From: Paenibacillus sp. MZ04-78.2
GTDB lineage: Bacteria; Bacillota; Bacilli; Paenibacillales; NBRC-103111
DNA length: 64,000 nt
Assembly: GCF_024213375.1 (NCBI RefSeq)
Contig: NZ_JANAVJ010000017.1
Span: 1-64,000, forward strand
Reading direction: 5' to 3'
Shown one piece after another: positions 1 through 8,196 of the stretch. Positions within the stretch are counted from its first letter, which is position 1. Each line of letters begins with the position of its first letter. The position numbers were made by a program, and so were the translations under genes. Under the pieces are notes generated by a model. It saw only the letters and a program-made list of their open reading frames with translations, did no database searches and was not told the origin of the DNA.

Positions 1-307
1 GGTTTATCTTTTTTACGAGGTCACGCAGAATCGATATTTCCAGATCTTTTTCGCCAAGCAATTTCTTCAGTTTGTCGTTCTCATGTTCCAACTCTTGAAA
101 TTCTTTGGGTGATGGCGCATAGGACGCTGCCTTCTTCGCTTCAGGAGCGGCCTTTTTCCAACCTACTTGCTGAGATTGACGAATCCATCGGGATAGCATC
201 TTACCGTCAATTCCATGTCTTCTTGCGACCTGACTGGCATTTCCAGCTTCAAGCGCTTCCTGGATGAGCTGCTGTTTAAATTCCATGCTGTAACTTTTCC
301 GCTTCAT
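1..307 (-). mobile_element. IS3-family transposase OrfA, partial (cut by left edge)
   Basis: Read on the minus strand from an ATG at 307, the protein opens MKRKSYSMEFKQQLIQEAL and runs off the window after about 102 residues. The first 50 residues fit the helix-turn-helix of IS3-type OrfA, with the pattern R-H-G-I-D-x-x-M-L-S-R-W-I. The second part is a leucine-zipper-like coiled coil (ELEHENDKLKKLLGEKDLEI), typical of OrfA before the frameshift into OrfB. A GGAGGG ribosome site sits just upstream. OrfB would lie outside the window. The element's outer end should fall between about 330 and 353; TGTGAAATAACC, read inward on the minus strand from 339, is a candidate terminus, but the matching end is not visible. 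Confidence 0.8.
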
Positions 308-353
308 CTTTTCATCCCTCCACTTCAGGTTATTTCACATTGTAATGGATTAA

Positions 354-566
354 GAGAAAAGACTCAAAGGTAATTTCGGGGCTTTAGAGGAACATCATCG
401 CCACGCTATACATCCTGGCGGGCAAATTGAACTTTGCCTTAAAATAAGAAAAGAATTGGCAACAGTACGGAGCCACGTATCGCTCTCTTCTGAACCAATT
501 CCCTTGTCCGACTTCAAAGAGTTTCTGGAAATTCATATGGCTTATTTACGCTCGAAGCATCGCTAG
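354..566 (+). pseudogene. 3' remnant of an unrecognised gene beside the IS
   Basis: A plus-strand frame is open from 354, just inside the probable IS end, to TAG at 564-566. Its translation looks like ordinary protein (it includes HAIHPGGQIELCLKIRKEL and ends MAYLRSKHR) but has no plausible start codon or ribosome site at its left end. The simplest reading is the C-terminal part of a gene interrupted or deleted when the IS3-type element inserted. I do not recognise the family. The bases from 567 to 657 show no gene or clear signal. Confidence 0.35.
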
Positions 567-657
567 CGCCGAAGAGCCATATTTCTTATTTTCGCATACT
601 CGTTGCCTATATGGGTACGAAATACAAAACTCTATGAATGAACAGTATTCTAACATC

Positions 658-1113
658 TTAATCGTAATATTGTATATATCTTTCTTTTGAAGGGATTCTT
701 TCATCATGCAACAGATTTACTTGCAGTAATTTGGTTTTATTCTCTAACTTAGCAATAAATAGTGCATAAAAGTCACCAGAGGTTGGATATGAAAATAGGC
801 CATATCCCTTTTGAGATATTATCTTGTTAGTTTCCCTGATCTTTTCAGGTAAATAGTCATATTGAAAATCTCCTAATTCCTCCAGTTCATCTTGTGAAGC
901 TAATTCTAGATTATGAATAAATTCATAATCTAGAATATAGTTCACTATCTCCTGATACTGCTCGCCTTTGTAATCGAGATACAGAATTTTTTTTGTAGAC
1001 AGTCCATATTTTAATATGCACTCGTGTATATCGAACGCCTCTGGATTCCCTAAAATAGCTTCTACATCTTTCCTATCCTCAAATATAAGCTGTACGATAT
1101 CTCTACCAGACAT
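658..1113 (-). CDS. DUF6630-like small acidic protein, possible immunity protein
   Basis: This 151-residue acidic protein has no signal peptide or membrane segment. An AACGGAGGATATC ribosome site precedes the ATG. The C-terminal half, with GYGLFSYPTSGDFYALFI at about residues 103-120, resembles the DUF6630 family of small bacterial proteins that I associate with toxin-immunity neighbourhoods; this is recall of a pattern and not a search result. It is the last gene of an AT-rich block downstream of the VgrG-nuclease gene and its probable immunity gene, 21 bases after the latter. By position it could be a second, orphan immunity protein. The function is inferred only from context. Confidence 0.5.
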   Translation of the reverse strand: MSGRDIVQLIFEDRKDVEAILGNPEAFDIHECILKYGLSTKKILYLDYKGEQYQEIVNYILDYEFIHNLELASQDELEELGDFQYDYLPEKIRETNKIISQKGYGLFSYPTSGDFYALFIAKLENKTKLLQVNLLHDERIPSKERYIQYYD

Positions 1114-1134
1114 TTTGATATCCTCCGTTAATAT

Positions 1135-2109
1135 TTATTGAAACAATTCCCCATGTTTATTGGGAATATATTCGGGATAGTTCTTGCGGTAGAAGTTATC
1201 GATGAGGCTCAGCAAAGGGTCCCATTGTGGATATGGTTCAGGGTCTCTTATCTCCATTTTCGCTTCGGGTGTGCTCATCAGTAGATCGTCAAATTGGTTG
1301 GGAACCGGCAAACCCAGTTTATTTCTTACATAAATAAGGAACAAAATTTCATATGGATAGAATGCATATCCAAAGTCACCAAATTCAATCGATTGACCTA
1401 TTTCTGAGGCCAATGTACAATGGAACAATGACATTTTTCCAATCAAAGCCTCAATTTCTTCGCTATTAGGAGTTGACCATCGTGCCAATACTTCATTATA
1501 AATATCAAGATCTTCGGGTATTAAGCCGCATTGCAGTCCTGCTTCCTTAAACGTTTCTTTTACAACAAGATGCAATTTTTGATTTGTTCCCACAATGATT
1601 TTATTTCTATATTGCAAATATAGCTCTAGTAAAAACCAGATATGCTTATTCACATCATTTGCTTCCATTAAGTGTCCACCGAAATGTTCAACAATAAAAT
1701 CAAATAAAATATTTTCTTCTTTCTCCCATCCAAACATCGTGAAATGAATTAAGGTTATGATGACTTCCCTAAACGAATATCCCAAAATCATCTTAGGATA
1801 CCGGATTTTATAAAGATTTTGCCCCATGCACTGATAAAATATTACCATTTGCATTTTTTTAAATCCATTTATGTTATTTCTACCATGAATCAGCACATCA
1901 TCTTTCCACTGTGATAAGTAATAAGCGAAAATTTTGTTGAGATTTACTAGTAATACATGATCTTTCCCTGTATCATTCGACTCAACTATACTCTCAATCT
2001 TACTTCTGCTAATGTTATATTTTTCACTGACATCTTCAAATTTAATCCCATCAACAAAATTTTTGCTATATCTTTTATACGCCATCTTTAATTTTTTTTC
2101 ATTTATCAT
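1135..2109 (-). CDS. Probable immunity protein for the VgrG-linked nuclease (PoNi/DUF1911-like)
   Basis: This 324-residue, mainly helical protein starts at an ATG behind a strong TCAGGAGGGG site. It is AT-rich, like the toxin-encoding end of the upstream gene and unlike the VgrG-encoding part. The C-terminal region has an aromatic helix segment followed by a proline turn (GYAFYPYEILFLIYVRNKLG at about residues 248-267), reminiscent of the GYWSFE...YYP.D pattern in DUF1910/DUF1911 proteins, which include the PoNi immunity proteins for PoNe nucleases. It follows the effector gene by 21 bases, the classical place for a cognate immunity gene. The N-terminal 40 residues contain a helix-turn-helix-looking stretch (FEDVSEKYNISRSKIESIVE), unusual for an immunity protein. 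The immunity role is inference from position and composition. Confidence 0.55.
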   Translation of the reverse strand: MINEKKLKMAYKRYSKNFVDGIKFEDVSEKYNISRSKIESIVESNDTGKDHVLLVNLNKIFAYYLSQWKDDVLIHGRNNINGFKKMQMVIFYQCMGQNLYKIRYPKMILGYSFREVIITLIHFTMFGWEKEENILFDFIVEHFGGHLMEANDVNKHIWFLLELYLQYRNKIIVGTNQKLHLVVKETFKEAGLQCGLIPEDLDIYNEVLARWSTPNSEEIEALIGKMSLFHCTLASEIGQSIEFGDFGYAFYPYEILFLIYVRNKLGLPVPNQFDDLLMSTPEAKMEIRDPEPYPQWDPLLSLIDNFYRKNYPEYIPNKHGELFQ

Positions 2110-2130
2110 TATACCCCTCCTGAAAATTAA

Positions 2131-5100
2131 TTATTCTATTTCTTTATTCCAGTCTTTTACCTTTAATTCGTCAACACCAAATCCAATTTTAGTTATCTTT
2201 ATATCTGTTTCTACTCTAATAAAATTTAATTCTAAGCCAGGGTTCTCCTCTATTAAATCTTCCAATTTTTCCCTAAAACCGGCATATCTCGAATCCTTGC
2301 TAGTAAGCATTTGTTGCAAATATTCCTTCCCACCCAATTTTTGTTTTCCGGAATAAGTAAAACTAGCAGAATCGGATGCTTTCGATTCAATCATTGTTAA
2401 CTTTGGCGGCGGACCCTTCGATAAAAATGTCGCATCTATGCCGTTTCTACCGGCTTGGAATATTGCTGATATGTCATCACCTAAGTCATTATTTTTTGCT
2501 ACTATTTTCGCTACTTCTTCCCCAAAGTCACCTTTGTCATGGCTAAAATTTTTAAAGTTATCGATTTTTCTTTCATACTCCTTTGCAGCCCCCAAGTCAT
2601 AATGATTACTAATATCATTTTTCTTATCCAACTTGTTGGCCAATTTATTTCTTTCTTTTGTTAATCTTTTGACTTCTTTGTCGTTTCCTTCTTTTTTCAA
2701 TCTTTCTAGTTCTTCATCTAACTTTTTAATTTCTTTTGAGATATCGTCGGGTTTGTTACTGCCAGACCCACCTTTACCCGTCCCCTTAGAAGGTGGATGA
2801 CCACCACCAGAACCACCTGAACTACTCTTCATAACATTATCAAGCTTATTCTTCAAGCCTTCCAAAGTTTCCTTCAATGCATTGTCTGCATTCCTGAAAC
2901 TATTGGACAATCCTTCATTTCCCATACGCGGCATATTCGCATATTGGTGCTTTGGAGGGAGGATCAAACTATTTCCAAGCTTCTCAAGTTGTTCTCTTAC
3001 ATTACTGCCAATGTGTCTCAGATCTTTCTTTAACGCTCCCTCAAACTCCTTCGCGATACCGGCCAACCCTTTTTGTTCTATTTCCACATAAATCCTGGCT
3101 AACGTGCTGCCGTTTTCACTACGGCCAGTTATATATTTGCTGAAGTTTTGGGGAATGTCCTTTACGCTGTCCGAGATCCATTTGTTCATAAAGCCAATTC
3201 TCATTTGGATAGCCCCGCCTGCCGCCTTAAGCACCACTGGATCAAGGAGCCCTGCTGTTACAAAGCTTACACTCGCTTCTTCAAACATTTTTCTCCAGCT
3301 AAATTTTTCCCCGTCCATCGCTTGTTTCATGATGCTTTCTGCAGCGCCGACCATCCCCTGATACGTCATTCGCCTGCCTAGGGAAGCAAATGCCCCAAAT
3401 GGACCAAAGATGGCGCCGGATACCGCCCCGACAGTCGTATCCCGAAAAGCTTCCCACGTATAAGCCCTCGTATCACTTACTTGACCTCGGCTGATGTCCG
3501 AGATTGCTTTTCCGGCTACTGCTGCCGTACCGGATATGGCTGCGGTCATAGCAACGGCTCCGATTATGACACCAGCGGCTCCCATTGTAGCCACCGTGGC
3601 AACCGCAACAATTGTTACCACCGCTACCACCGCTAATCCAGCCGCAACATTGGTCCACAATTTATCCCAATCGAACTTCGGCGGGGGCGGGGGTTCACCC
3701 TTCTTTGGCTCATCCGCAAACGGCGCATACTCGGTCCGGTCTCGTCCAAGCACCGCTACATGCTCCCCGAGCAGGTGATACTCGTTCTCGATCGAGAAAC
3801 CGCTTTGGGCGGTGAGCTTCTTGACAAGCACCTGGCTTTGGGCATGAATGCGAATGCACTTCGGCGTAAACAGCGTAATATCGTCCTTCGCATTCAACAC
3901 CAGCTTCTTATGGCTCGTCATCGTGACGCCCGTCGCATCGTCGAAGCTCAGCTTGAGCGGTTCCTTGCTGCCACTGACGATATTGATCGCCGTCGGAGAC
4001 AGTTCCAGCTCGCTTCCGTGCTCCGTGCCGAAATAGCGGATGTTCGGGTCGCCCGTCTTGGCGCAGCTGTCCCCGTTCTTGCGCACACAGCCGACCGCAA
4101 GCGCCCGCTCTCCCGTGGCGTCGGGCAAGTACAAGGTCGCATGCGTGCCGACCTTCGGCATACCGTACATGGCGTTGACCGTTGGCGGCGCAAAAGGAAA
4201 CCAATGCGATGCAGACGGGGCTTGTTCCTTGTCGATGTCCAGACGAAGCTGAACTTGTTCGCCCTTGACGGCCAACACTTCGCCTTCCAATGAAAGCCCG
4301 GTCAGCTTCGGGTTTAACAGCCTCTCCTGACGCACGCCCTCCCGCCGGGAAAGCCGGTACGTATAGACAAACTGTCCCCGGTCCATCCGGGCTAATACCT
4401 CACTGACCACAAGCCGTTTATTGCGGAACATCACTTCGTCGCCGATGGCATACCGCGTGCCGCTTTCAATCTCGCAACTGTAGAAATCGGTCGGATGCAA
4501 ACCCGCTTCGTAGCCGCCCGCCCTTTGAAATGCTTCAAAGTCCCGACGGGCTATGTACGGAAGGTCGTTGGGCAGTTCATAGTTTCTTCCTTCGGGCATC
4601 CCAAAGATAAACCTCGGTCTTGCTTCCAATATATCACAGACGAGAACGGTATGAAAATGGCTGGCGAGCCGCTTCAACAGCTCCCAATCCGTCTCGTCGT
4701 ATTGGAACACCGGCTCCCCGATGCTCGTCTTTTCGCCCGTATGATGGATGACGTCGTGGCCCGGATACGCCTTGATGATGTCTTCCACGAGAGTGGTATA
4801 CGTCATCCCCGTATTCTGAAAAGAACGGCGATTACGCTTCAGGTCCATCAGATGGCTGCCCGATGTTCCCTCGATTTGGATCGTGTATACCTCGTTCGTA
4901 TTCGTGATGCACACGTCGGTGACCAAACCTTTAAAAATCGCAGTCTCGCTTTCCCCGTTTTTCTCGTACACATGAATTTCATCGTGCGACGAAGCGTCCA
5001 AGACAGCTTTTATATGGTCTCTGTCCTCGACATGCCCTCGCACAAGAAGGCGCGCATGCTCGCTGGGCTTCCACACAAGCTGTACATCCTCGATGTGTTG

Positions 5101-5145
5101 CAGCCGGTACGGCGATTGAACCCGGATTTGATCGAAACCTTTCAT
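2131..5145 (-). CDS. Evolved VgrG: spike protein with C-terminal nuclease-like toxin domain
   Basis: This 1004-residue spike-effector has three parts. Residues 1-480 are VgrG/phage gpD-gpV-like, with a base domain (FQYDETDWELLKRLASH), an OB-like part and a beta-helix tail of short repeats. A proline run (about 488-492) leads to a hydrophobic Ala/Val/Gly region of two membrane-like segments (about 503-550) and a helical stretch. A Gly/Ser/Lys-rich linker (about 774-795) and a charged coiled coil precede the toxin domain (about 865-1004). That domain shows GEEVAKIVA, then G-I-D-A, then I-E-S-K, the spacing expected of a PD-(D/E)XK-type nuclease such as PoNe. Base composition turns AT-rich from roughly 3200 downward, suggesting that the toxin end was swapped in. 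The immunity candidate follows by 21 bases and a PAAR-like gene precedes by 21. DNase activity is inference. Confidence 0.8.
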   Translation of the reverse strand: MKGFDQIRVQSPYRLQHIEDVQLVWKPSEHARLLVRGHVEDRDHIKAVLDASSHDEIHVYEKNGESETAIFKGLVTDVCITNTNEVYTIQIEGTSGSHLMDLKRNRRSFQNTGMTYTTLVEDIIKAYPGHDVIHHTGEKTSIGEPVFQYDETDWELLKRLASHFHTVLVCDILEARPRFIFGMPEGRNYELPNDLPYIARRDFEAFQRAGGYEAGLHPTDFYSCEIESGTRYAIGDEVMFRNKRLVVSEVLARMDRGQFVYTYRLSRREGVRQERLLNPKLTGLSLEGEVLAVKGEQVQLRLDIDKEQAPSASHWFPFAPPTVNAMYGMPKVGTHATLYLPDATGERALAVGCVRKNGDSCAKTGDPNIRYFGTEHGSELELSPTAINIVSGSKEPLKLSFDDATGVTMTSHKKLVLNAKDDITLFTPKCIRIHAQSQVLVKKLTAQSGFSIENEYHLLGEHVAVLGRDRTEYAPFADEPKKGEPPPPPKFDWDKLWTNVAAGLAVVAVVTIVAVATVATMGAAGVIIGAVAMTAAISGTAAVAGKAISDISRGQVSDTRAYTWEAFRDTTVGAVSGAIFGPFGAFASLGRRMTYQGMVGAAESIMKQAMDGEKFSWRKMFEEASVSFVTAGLLDPVVLKAAGGAIQMRIGFMNKWISDSVKDIPQNFSKYITGRSENGSTLARIYVEIEQKGLAGIAKEFEGALKKDLRHIGSNVREQLEKLGNSLILPPKHQYANMPRMGNEGLSNSFRNADNALKETLEGLKNKLDNVMKSSSGGSGGGHPPSKGTGKGGSGSNKPDDISKEIKKLDEELERLKKEGNDKEVKRLTKERNKLANKLDKKNDISNHYDLGAAKEYERKIDNFKNFSHDKGDFGEEVAKIVAKNNDLGDDISAIFQAGRNGIDATFLSKGPPPKLTMIESKASDSASFTYSGKQKLGGKEYLQQMLTSKDSRYAGFREKLEDLIEENPGLELNFIRVETDIKITKIGFGVDELKVKDWNKEIE

Positions 5146-5166
5146 GATCGTCAGCCTCCGCTTAGA

Positions 5167-5583
5167 TTACTCATCGTGCTGCCCGTCGCTTCTGAAGTAA
5201 ATGACGCCGCCCCAGTTGCAGACGAGCAAAGAATCGGTCGTCAGCGCTGGTTGGCTATCCACTTTTGTTTCCCCTTTTGTGTTAACCCATTTGTCCAAAA
5301 ATTCGGGCATACACGGTTTACCCGTGATCGTTTCACCGATCTCGGCAATAAAATACACCGTCTCCCCGCTTGGATTACGTTCCCCTTGGCAGGCTCCAAA
5401 ATGCGGAATATTCTCATGCGGCTTGCCATCCGTTTCATTCATAATGGGCTTGCCGTTTACGAACGACCCATGGCTCCTCGGCAGGTTGATCCGCCGCGGG
5501 TTGCTGCCGCAGGTGCATTGCATGCGCGCCCCTCTGACCACGTACCTCGGCGGAGTCGTAGCTCCTTCCTGCATATCCAACAT
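5167..5583 (-). CDS. DUF4280 (PAAR-like) spike-tip protein
   Basis: This 138-residue protein begins after an AGACAGGGGGG ribosome site. It has the DUF4280 layout: YVVRGARMQCTCGSNPRRI, then a central PHFGACQGERNP and a late CMPEF and LLVCNWGGVI. The spaced Cys and His residues and the alternating short beta strands suggest a metal-pinned conical tip. DUF4280 proteins are regarded as PAAR-like sharpeners of VgrG spikes. The gene lies directly upstream of the VgrG-nuclease fusion (21 bases), so the two probably form one loaded spike. It is soluble and has no toxin extension of its own. Confidence 0.75.
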   Translation of the reverse strand: MLDMQEGATTPPRYVVRGARMQCTCGSNPRRINLPRSHGSFVNGKPIMNETDGKPHENIPHFGACQGERNPSGETVYFIAEIGETITGKPCMPEFLDKWVNTKGETKVDSQPALTTDSLLVCNWGGVIYFRSDGQHDE

Positions 5584-5646
5584 GAATCCCCCCTGTCTCC
5601 ACTGCTCCTGTCTATTTCACAGCTTTTTCACTATCTACTACCGCAT

Positions 5647-6171
5647 TTATTCCACATTTGCTTTCTCCAGCCGCACACCTGCAAAATCCCGGCGCAAGAT
5701 GCTCTCCGCCACGTCAAGACGAACCGCCACAAGGGGGGAATCGCTCTCTTGGACGCGTACTATCTTTTTGCCCTTCAGCTTCTCTTCCCATAAAATCGGC
5801 TTTTTGACGATGCTTCTGTCGGGGGACCATTCGCTGCTCAGACTGAGCACCATGTCCTCTGGGAAGATCGGAAGGAAATAGTGTTTCTGCTGCCGCCCTT
5901 TCAGATCGAGCAGCGGTGTATATTTAAACCACGCATCGGGCTCATACATAGCGAGGACTTGTTTGAGTTTCTCGGAAACCAGATAAAGCTGCCGATCCAT
6001 CACATCGAGAAACTCGCTCTCTGGCCCTGCCTTCACGTAGAAAACAATAGGGTCCGGAATCTTGTGCGCGCTCCGCCACCGAATGTCTCTCGTATCGACT
6101 TTGCTTCGTACCTGCTCTAGCACCGGCACGTCCGTATAACGATCATCTTGCTTCAACCAGAAATAGTCCAT
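5647..6171 (-). CDS. Imm11/DUF1629-like protein in spike cluster
   Basis: This 174-residue protein is called from the ATG at 6171, one base after the stop of the gene above it; the open frame continues further upstream but only as an overlap shadow. The sequence opens MDYFWLKQDDRYTD. It contains LYLVSEKLKQVLAMYEPDAW followed by a YFLPIF segment, and ends with a long V/L-rich helix and VAESILRRDFAGVRLEKAN. This order resembles Imm11 (DUF1629), a family often found next to VgrG and PAAR genes. Whether it protects against a toxin or acts as a loading adaptor cannot be told. No toxin domain sits immediately beside it other than the VgrG fusion two genes downstream. Confidence 0.5.
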   Translation of the reverse strand: MDYFWLKQDDRYTDVPVLEQVRSKVDTRDIRWRSAHKIPDPIVFYVKAGPESEFLDVMDRQLYLVSEKLKQVLAMYEPDAWFKYTPLLDLKGRQQKHYFLPIFPEDMVLSLSSEWSPDRSIVKKPILWEEKLKGKKIVRVQESDSPLVAVRLDVAESILRRDFAGVRLEKANVE

Positions 6172-6172
6172 G

Positions 6173-6784
6173 TTACTGCACCGCCCCGCCGGACGCTTCA
6201 TACAGCAGTTCGCTTTGGTCCATGTACTCGCCGACGAACAATTGCAGCTTCGCCGACTTGCCCATCTGACGGTAAGCATCGCTTTCGATAAGCGACGGTA
6301 CGAAACCTTGTATCCATCCCACAGCCAAGAGGTGATACTTGTAGGCTTCAATCAGCTTGATCTTCTCGATGTCCATCGAAGTGATCTTTCTCGCATACGC
6401 TTTTCGCGTCTCCCCAAGCTCCCCCATCCGACGGAACAGCGGCGCGAAAATAAAATCCGCGGACCAGTAAGACGCGCATTCTTCCGGATCGAGAAACCAG
6501 TTTTCGTCGTAGGCGTCAATCCGGTACTCGGCTGTATCCGCCATGATACTCGTCCGCATAAAAGATATATACACGTAATGAATATCTCCTTTGTTCCCCT
6601 CTTCCTGCAGCTTGGCCGCTTGCCTGCATACCGCTTCAAAGGCAGCCAGAAAACCTTGTTCAATAAGCTCCTTCTCCTGCCGATACCGCTCGTCGATCTC
6701 CGGAAGATCGAACTGCCACCGGTCGAACACATGCTGTTCCAGCAAGTCTTGCAGCGCTTCGTCTTTCGTCATCACCCGGTTCAT
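6173..6784 (-). CDS. Conserved-looking protein of unknown function, coupled to vgrG
   Basis: This 203-residue soluble, mostly helical protein starts in a 4-base ATGA overlap with the end of vgrG, so the two are translationally coupled. It contains an aromatic, acidic middle (AEYRIDAYDENWFLDPEECA) and a C-terminal helical half. I recognise no catalytic motif, signal peptide or membrane span. Its place between vgrG and an Imm11-like gene suggests a spike-specific accessory role such as effector loading. The next gene starts two bases after its stop. Confidence 0.6.
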   Translation of the reverse strand: MNRVMTKDEALQDLLEQHVFDRWQFDLPEIDERYRQEKELIEQGFLAAFEAVCRQAAKLQEEGNKGDIHYVYISFMRTSIMADTAEYRIDAYDENWFLDPEECASYWSADFIFAPLFRRMGELGETRKAYARKITSMDIEKIKLIEAYKYHLLAVGWIQGFVPSLIESDAYRQMGKSAKLQLFVGEYMDQSELLYEASGGAVQ

Positions 6785-8196
6785 TTGATATTGACCTTCC
6801 CGCCGCTTAAGGTAACGTGATCGGCAATGTTCAGGTTTGCATCCGCTTGCTTCAATTCGATCCCGGCTTCGCCTTGCAGCAGGATGCGCGCTTCTCCTGT
6901 AATTTCGATGTCGTCCTTGGCAGTCAGCACGATTTTTTTGTCGCTGTTGATCTCGATGCCGCCGCTATCCGTCAGGCGCATCAGCAGATTGCCGTTGCCG
7001 ATAATTTCAATGGCGCCCGGTTTGAACACCACTTGCTTGCCGTATTTGGTGCTGATGCTTTTGATTGACGGGTCGCTTCGTTTCGCCGGGTCGGAGGAGG
7101 CCACGTCGACCGAGCTTGCGACAAAGGCGTTACTTTCCCGTTCGTCAGGAAAATAGAGACGCACTTCGTCGCCGGCTTCCGGCATGCAATACCAGCCGCT
7201 TCCGTCCGGGGAAGAATAGACGGTCGAGTACGGAAACCACATCGCCCCGGCATCGTGTCCCCTGTCGATATGCAGCCCCACCTTCACTTTGTCCTTGGAC
7301 ACGCCCCGCACCTTGCCAAACAGCGAAGCGCCCGACAAGGCATGCGCATAGGTGGTGGGGCAGCTTGCGCCTTGCTTGTCCCGCAGCTCGTAATGACTGA
7401 CGAGCGTATCGCCTTCGAGCTTCGTTTCCGCTCGCGTCACGTAGAGCGTCCGCTGCCGAAACGCAACGGGGCTCCCAAGCTCGATCAGCCTGCGGCTTGT
7501 CACTTTATAGCGGATGCTGCTCTCGTCGCCAACTCCCGGCAAGCCGTTCGCGGCATGCTGCTTGGTTTCCTTCAGGTCCCTGCGAATAGTGTAATTGTAT
7601 TCGTCCAGCTTCACCGGCTCGCCCAAATCGGGAAGCCCGACATAATAGTGTGGACCTTTGTGCATACCGATCGGCGTAAGCGGAGCATGAACATGGGATG
7701 CGAGCCGCTTGGCAAACTGCCAGTCGGTTTCCTGGTATTGTACGATAAGTCCCCCAATGGTCTTGCCACCCGAAGCCGCATCAATGACATCACCATTTGC
7801 ATAGGTCCCGGTCAATTGCGCGAACAGGTCGCGGTAAGCCAAGCCGACGTTTTGAAAAGACCGGCTCTTTTTCTGAAGATCCATGAAGAGGGTAGTGCTC
7901 GTCGCCTCAATCGTTAATGTGCGGACATTACGGTTCGCCTGCACGGACATTTGGGTGACGATGCCTTGAAACAGGACGATTTTGTGATCGCCGTCTTGCA
8001 CATACACTTCCAACTGCTCCTGATCGTCGGCCTCGTCGACGTATTGATCGAGCTTCTCTTCCGGTACAATACCGCTTAGGGACAGCTTGACATGCTCATT
8101 CAATTGCTTATTCAGCGTCAATTCGAGCAGCCGCTCGAATTGATACGGGGCGACCACAACGTTGGCACTTGTATAAACGAGCTGATTTTGGCTCAT
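6781..8196 (-). CDS. VgrG-like spike protein (gpD/gpV family)
   Basis: This 471-residue protein has the same plan as the VgrG head of the larger fusion further along the operon. It shows a gpD-like base domain (YQETDWQFAKRLASHVHAP, about residues 150-168), a gpV/OB-like domain (KVKVGLHIDRGHDAGAMWFP), and a C-terminal beta-prism of short repeats (IEINSDKKIVLTAKDDIEIT). It ends after this tail with no extension, so it is a structural spike or a carrier that needs separate cargo. It overlaps the genes on both sides by 4 bases (ATGA). Having two VgrGs in one operon, one bare and one armed, suggests alternative or mixed trimers. Confidence 0.85.
   Translation of the reverse strand: MSQNQLVYTSANVVVAPYQFERLLELTLNKQLNEHVKLSLSGIVPEEKLDQYVDEADDQEQLEVYVQDGDHKIVLFQGIVTQMSVQANRNVRTLTIEATSTTLFMDLQKKSRSFQNVGLAYRDLFAQLTGTYANGDVIDAASGGKTIGGLIVQYQETDWQFAKRLASHVHAPLTPIGMHKGPHYYVGLPDLGEPVKLDEYNYTIRRDLKETKQHAANGLPGVGDESSIRYKVTSRRLIELGSPVAFRQRTLYVTRAETKLEGDTLVSHYELRDKQGASCPTTYAHALSGASLFGKVRGVSKDKVKVGLHIDRGHDAGAMWFPYSTVYSSPDGSGWYCMPEAGDEVRLYFPDERESNAFVASSVDVASSDPAKRSDPSIKSISTKYGKQVVFKPGAIEIIGNGNLLMRLTDSGGIEINSDKKIVLTAKDDIEITGEARILLQGEAGIELKQADANLNIADHVTLSGGKVNIK

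Noticed and set aside
1135-2109. A transcriptional regulator, based on the HTH-like stretch near its N-terminus
   Set aside because: The rest of the protein is a long helical domain without regulator features and its position directly behind a toxin gene favours immunity; the HTH-like stretch is noted as an oddity only.
4495-5793. A 432-codon plus-strand frame across the VgrG and DUF4280 genes
   Set aside because: It crosses the ends of two good opposing genes and shows no recognisable protein features.
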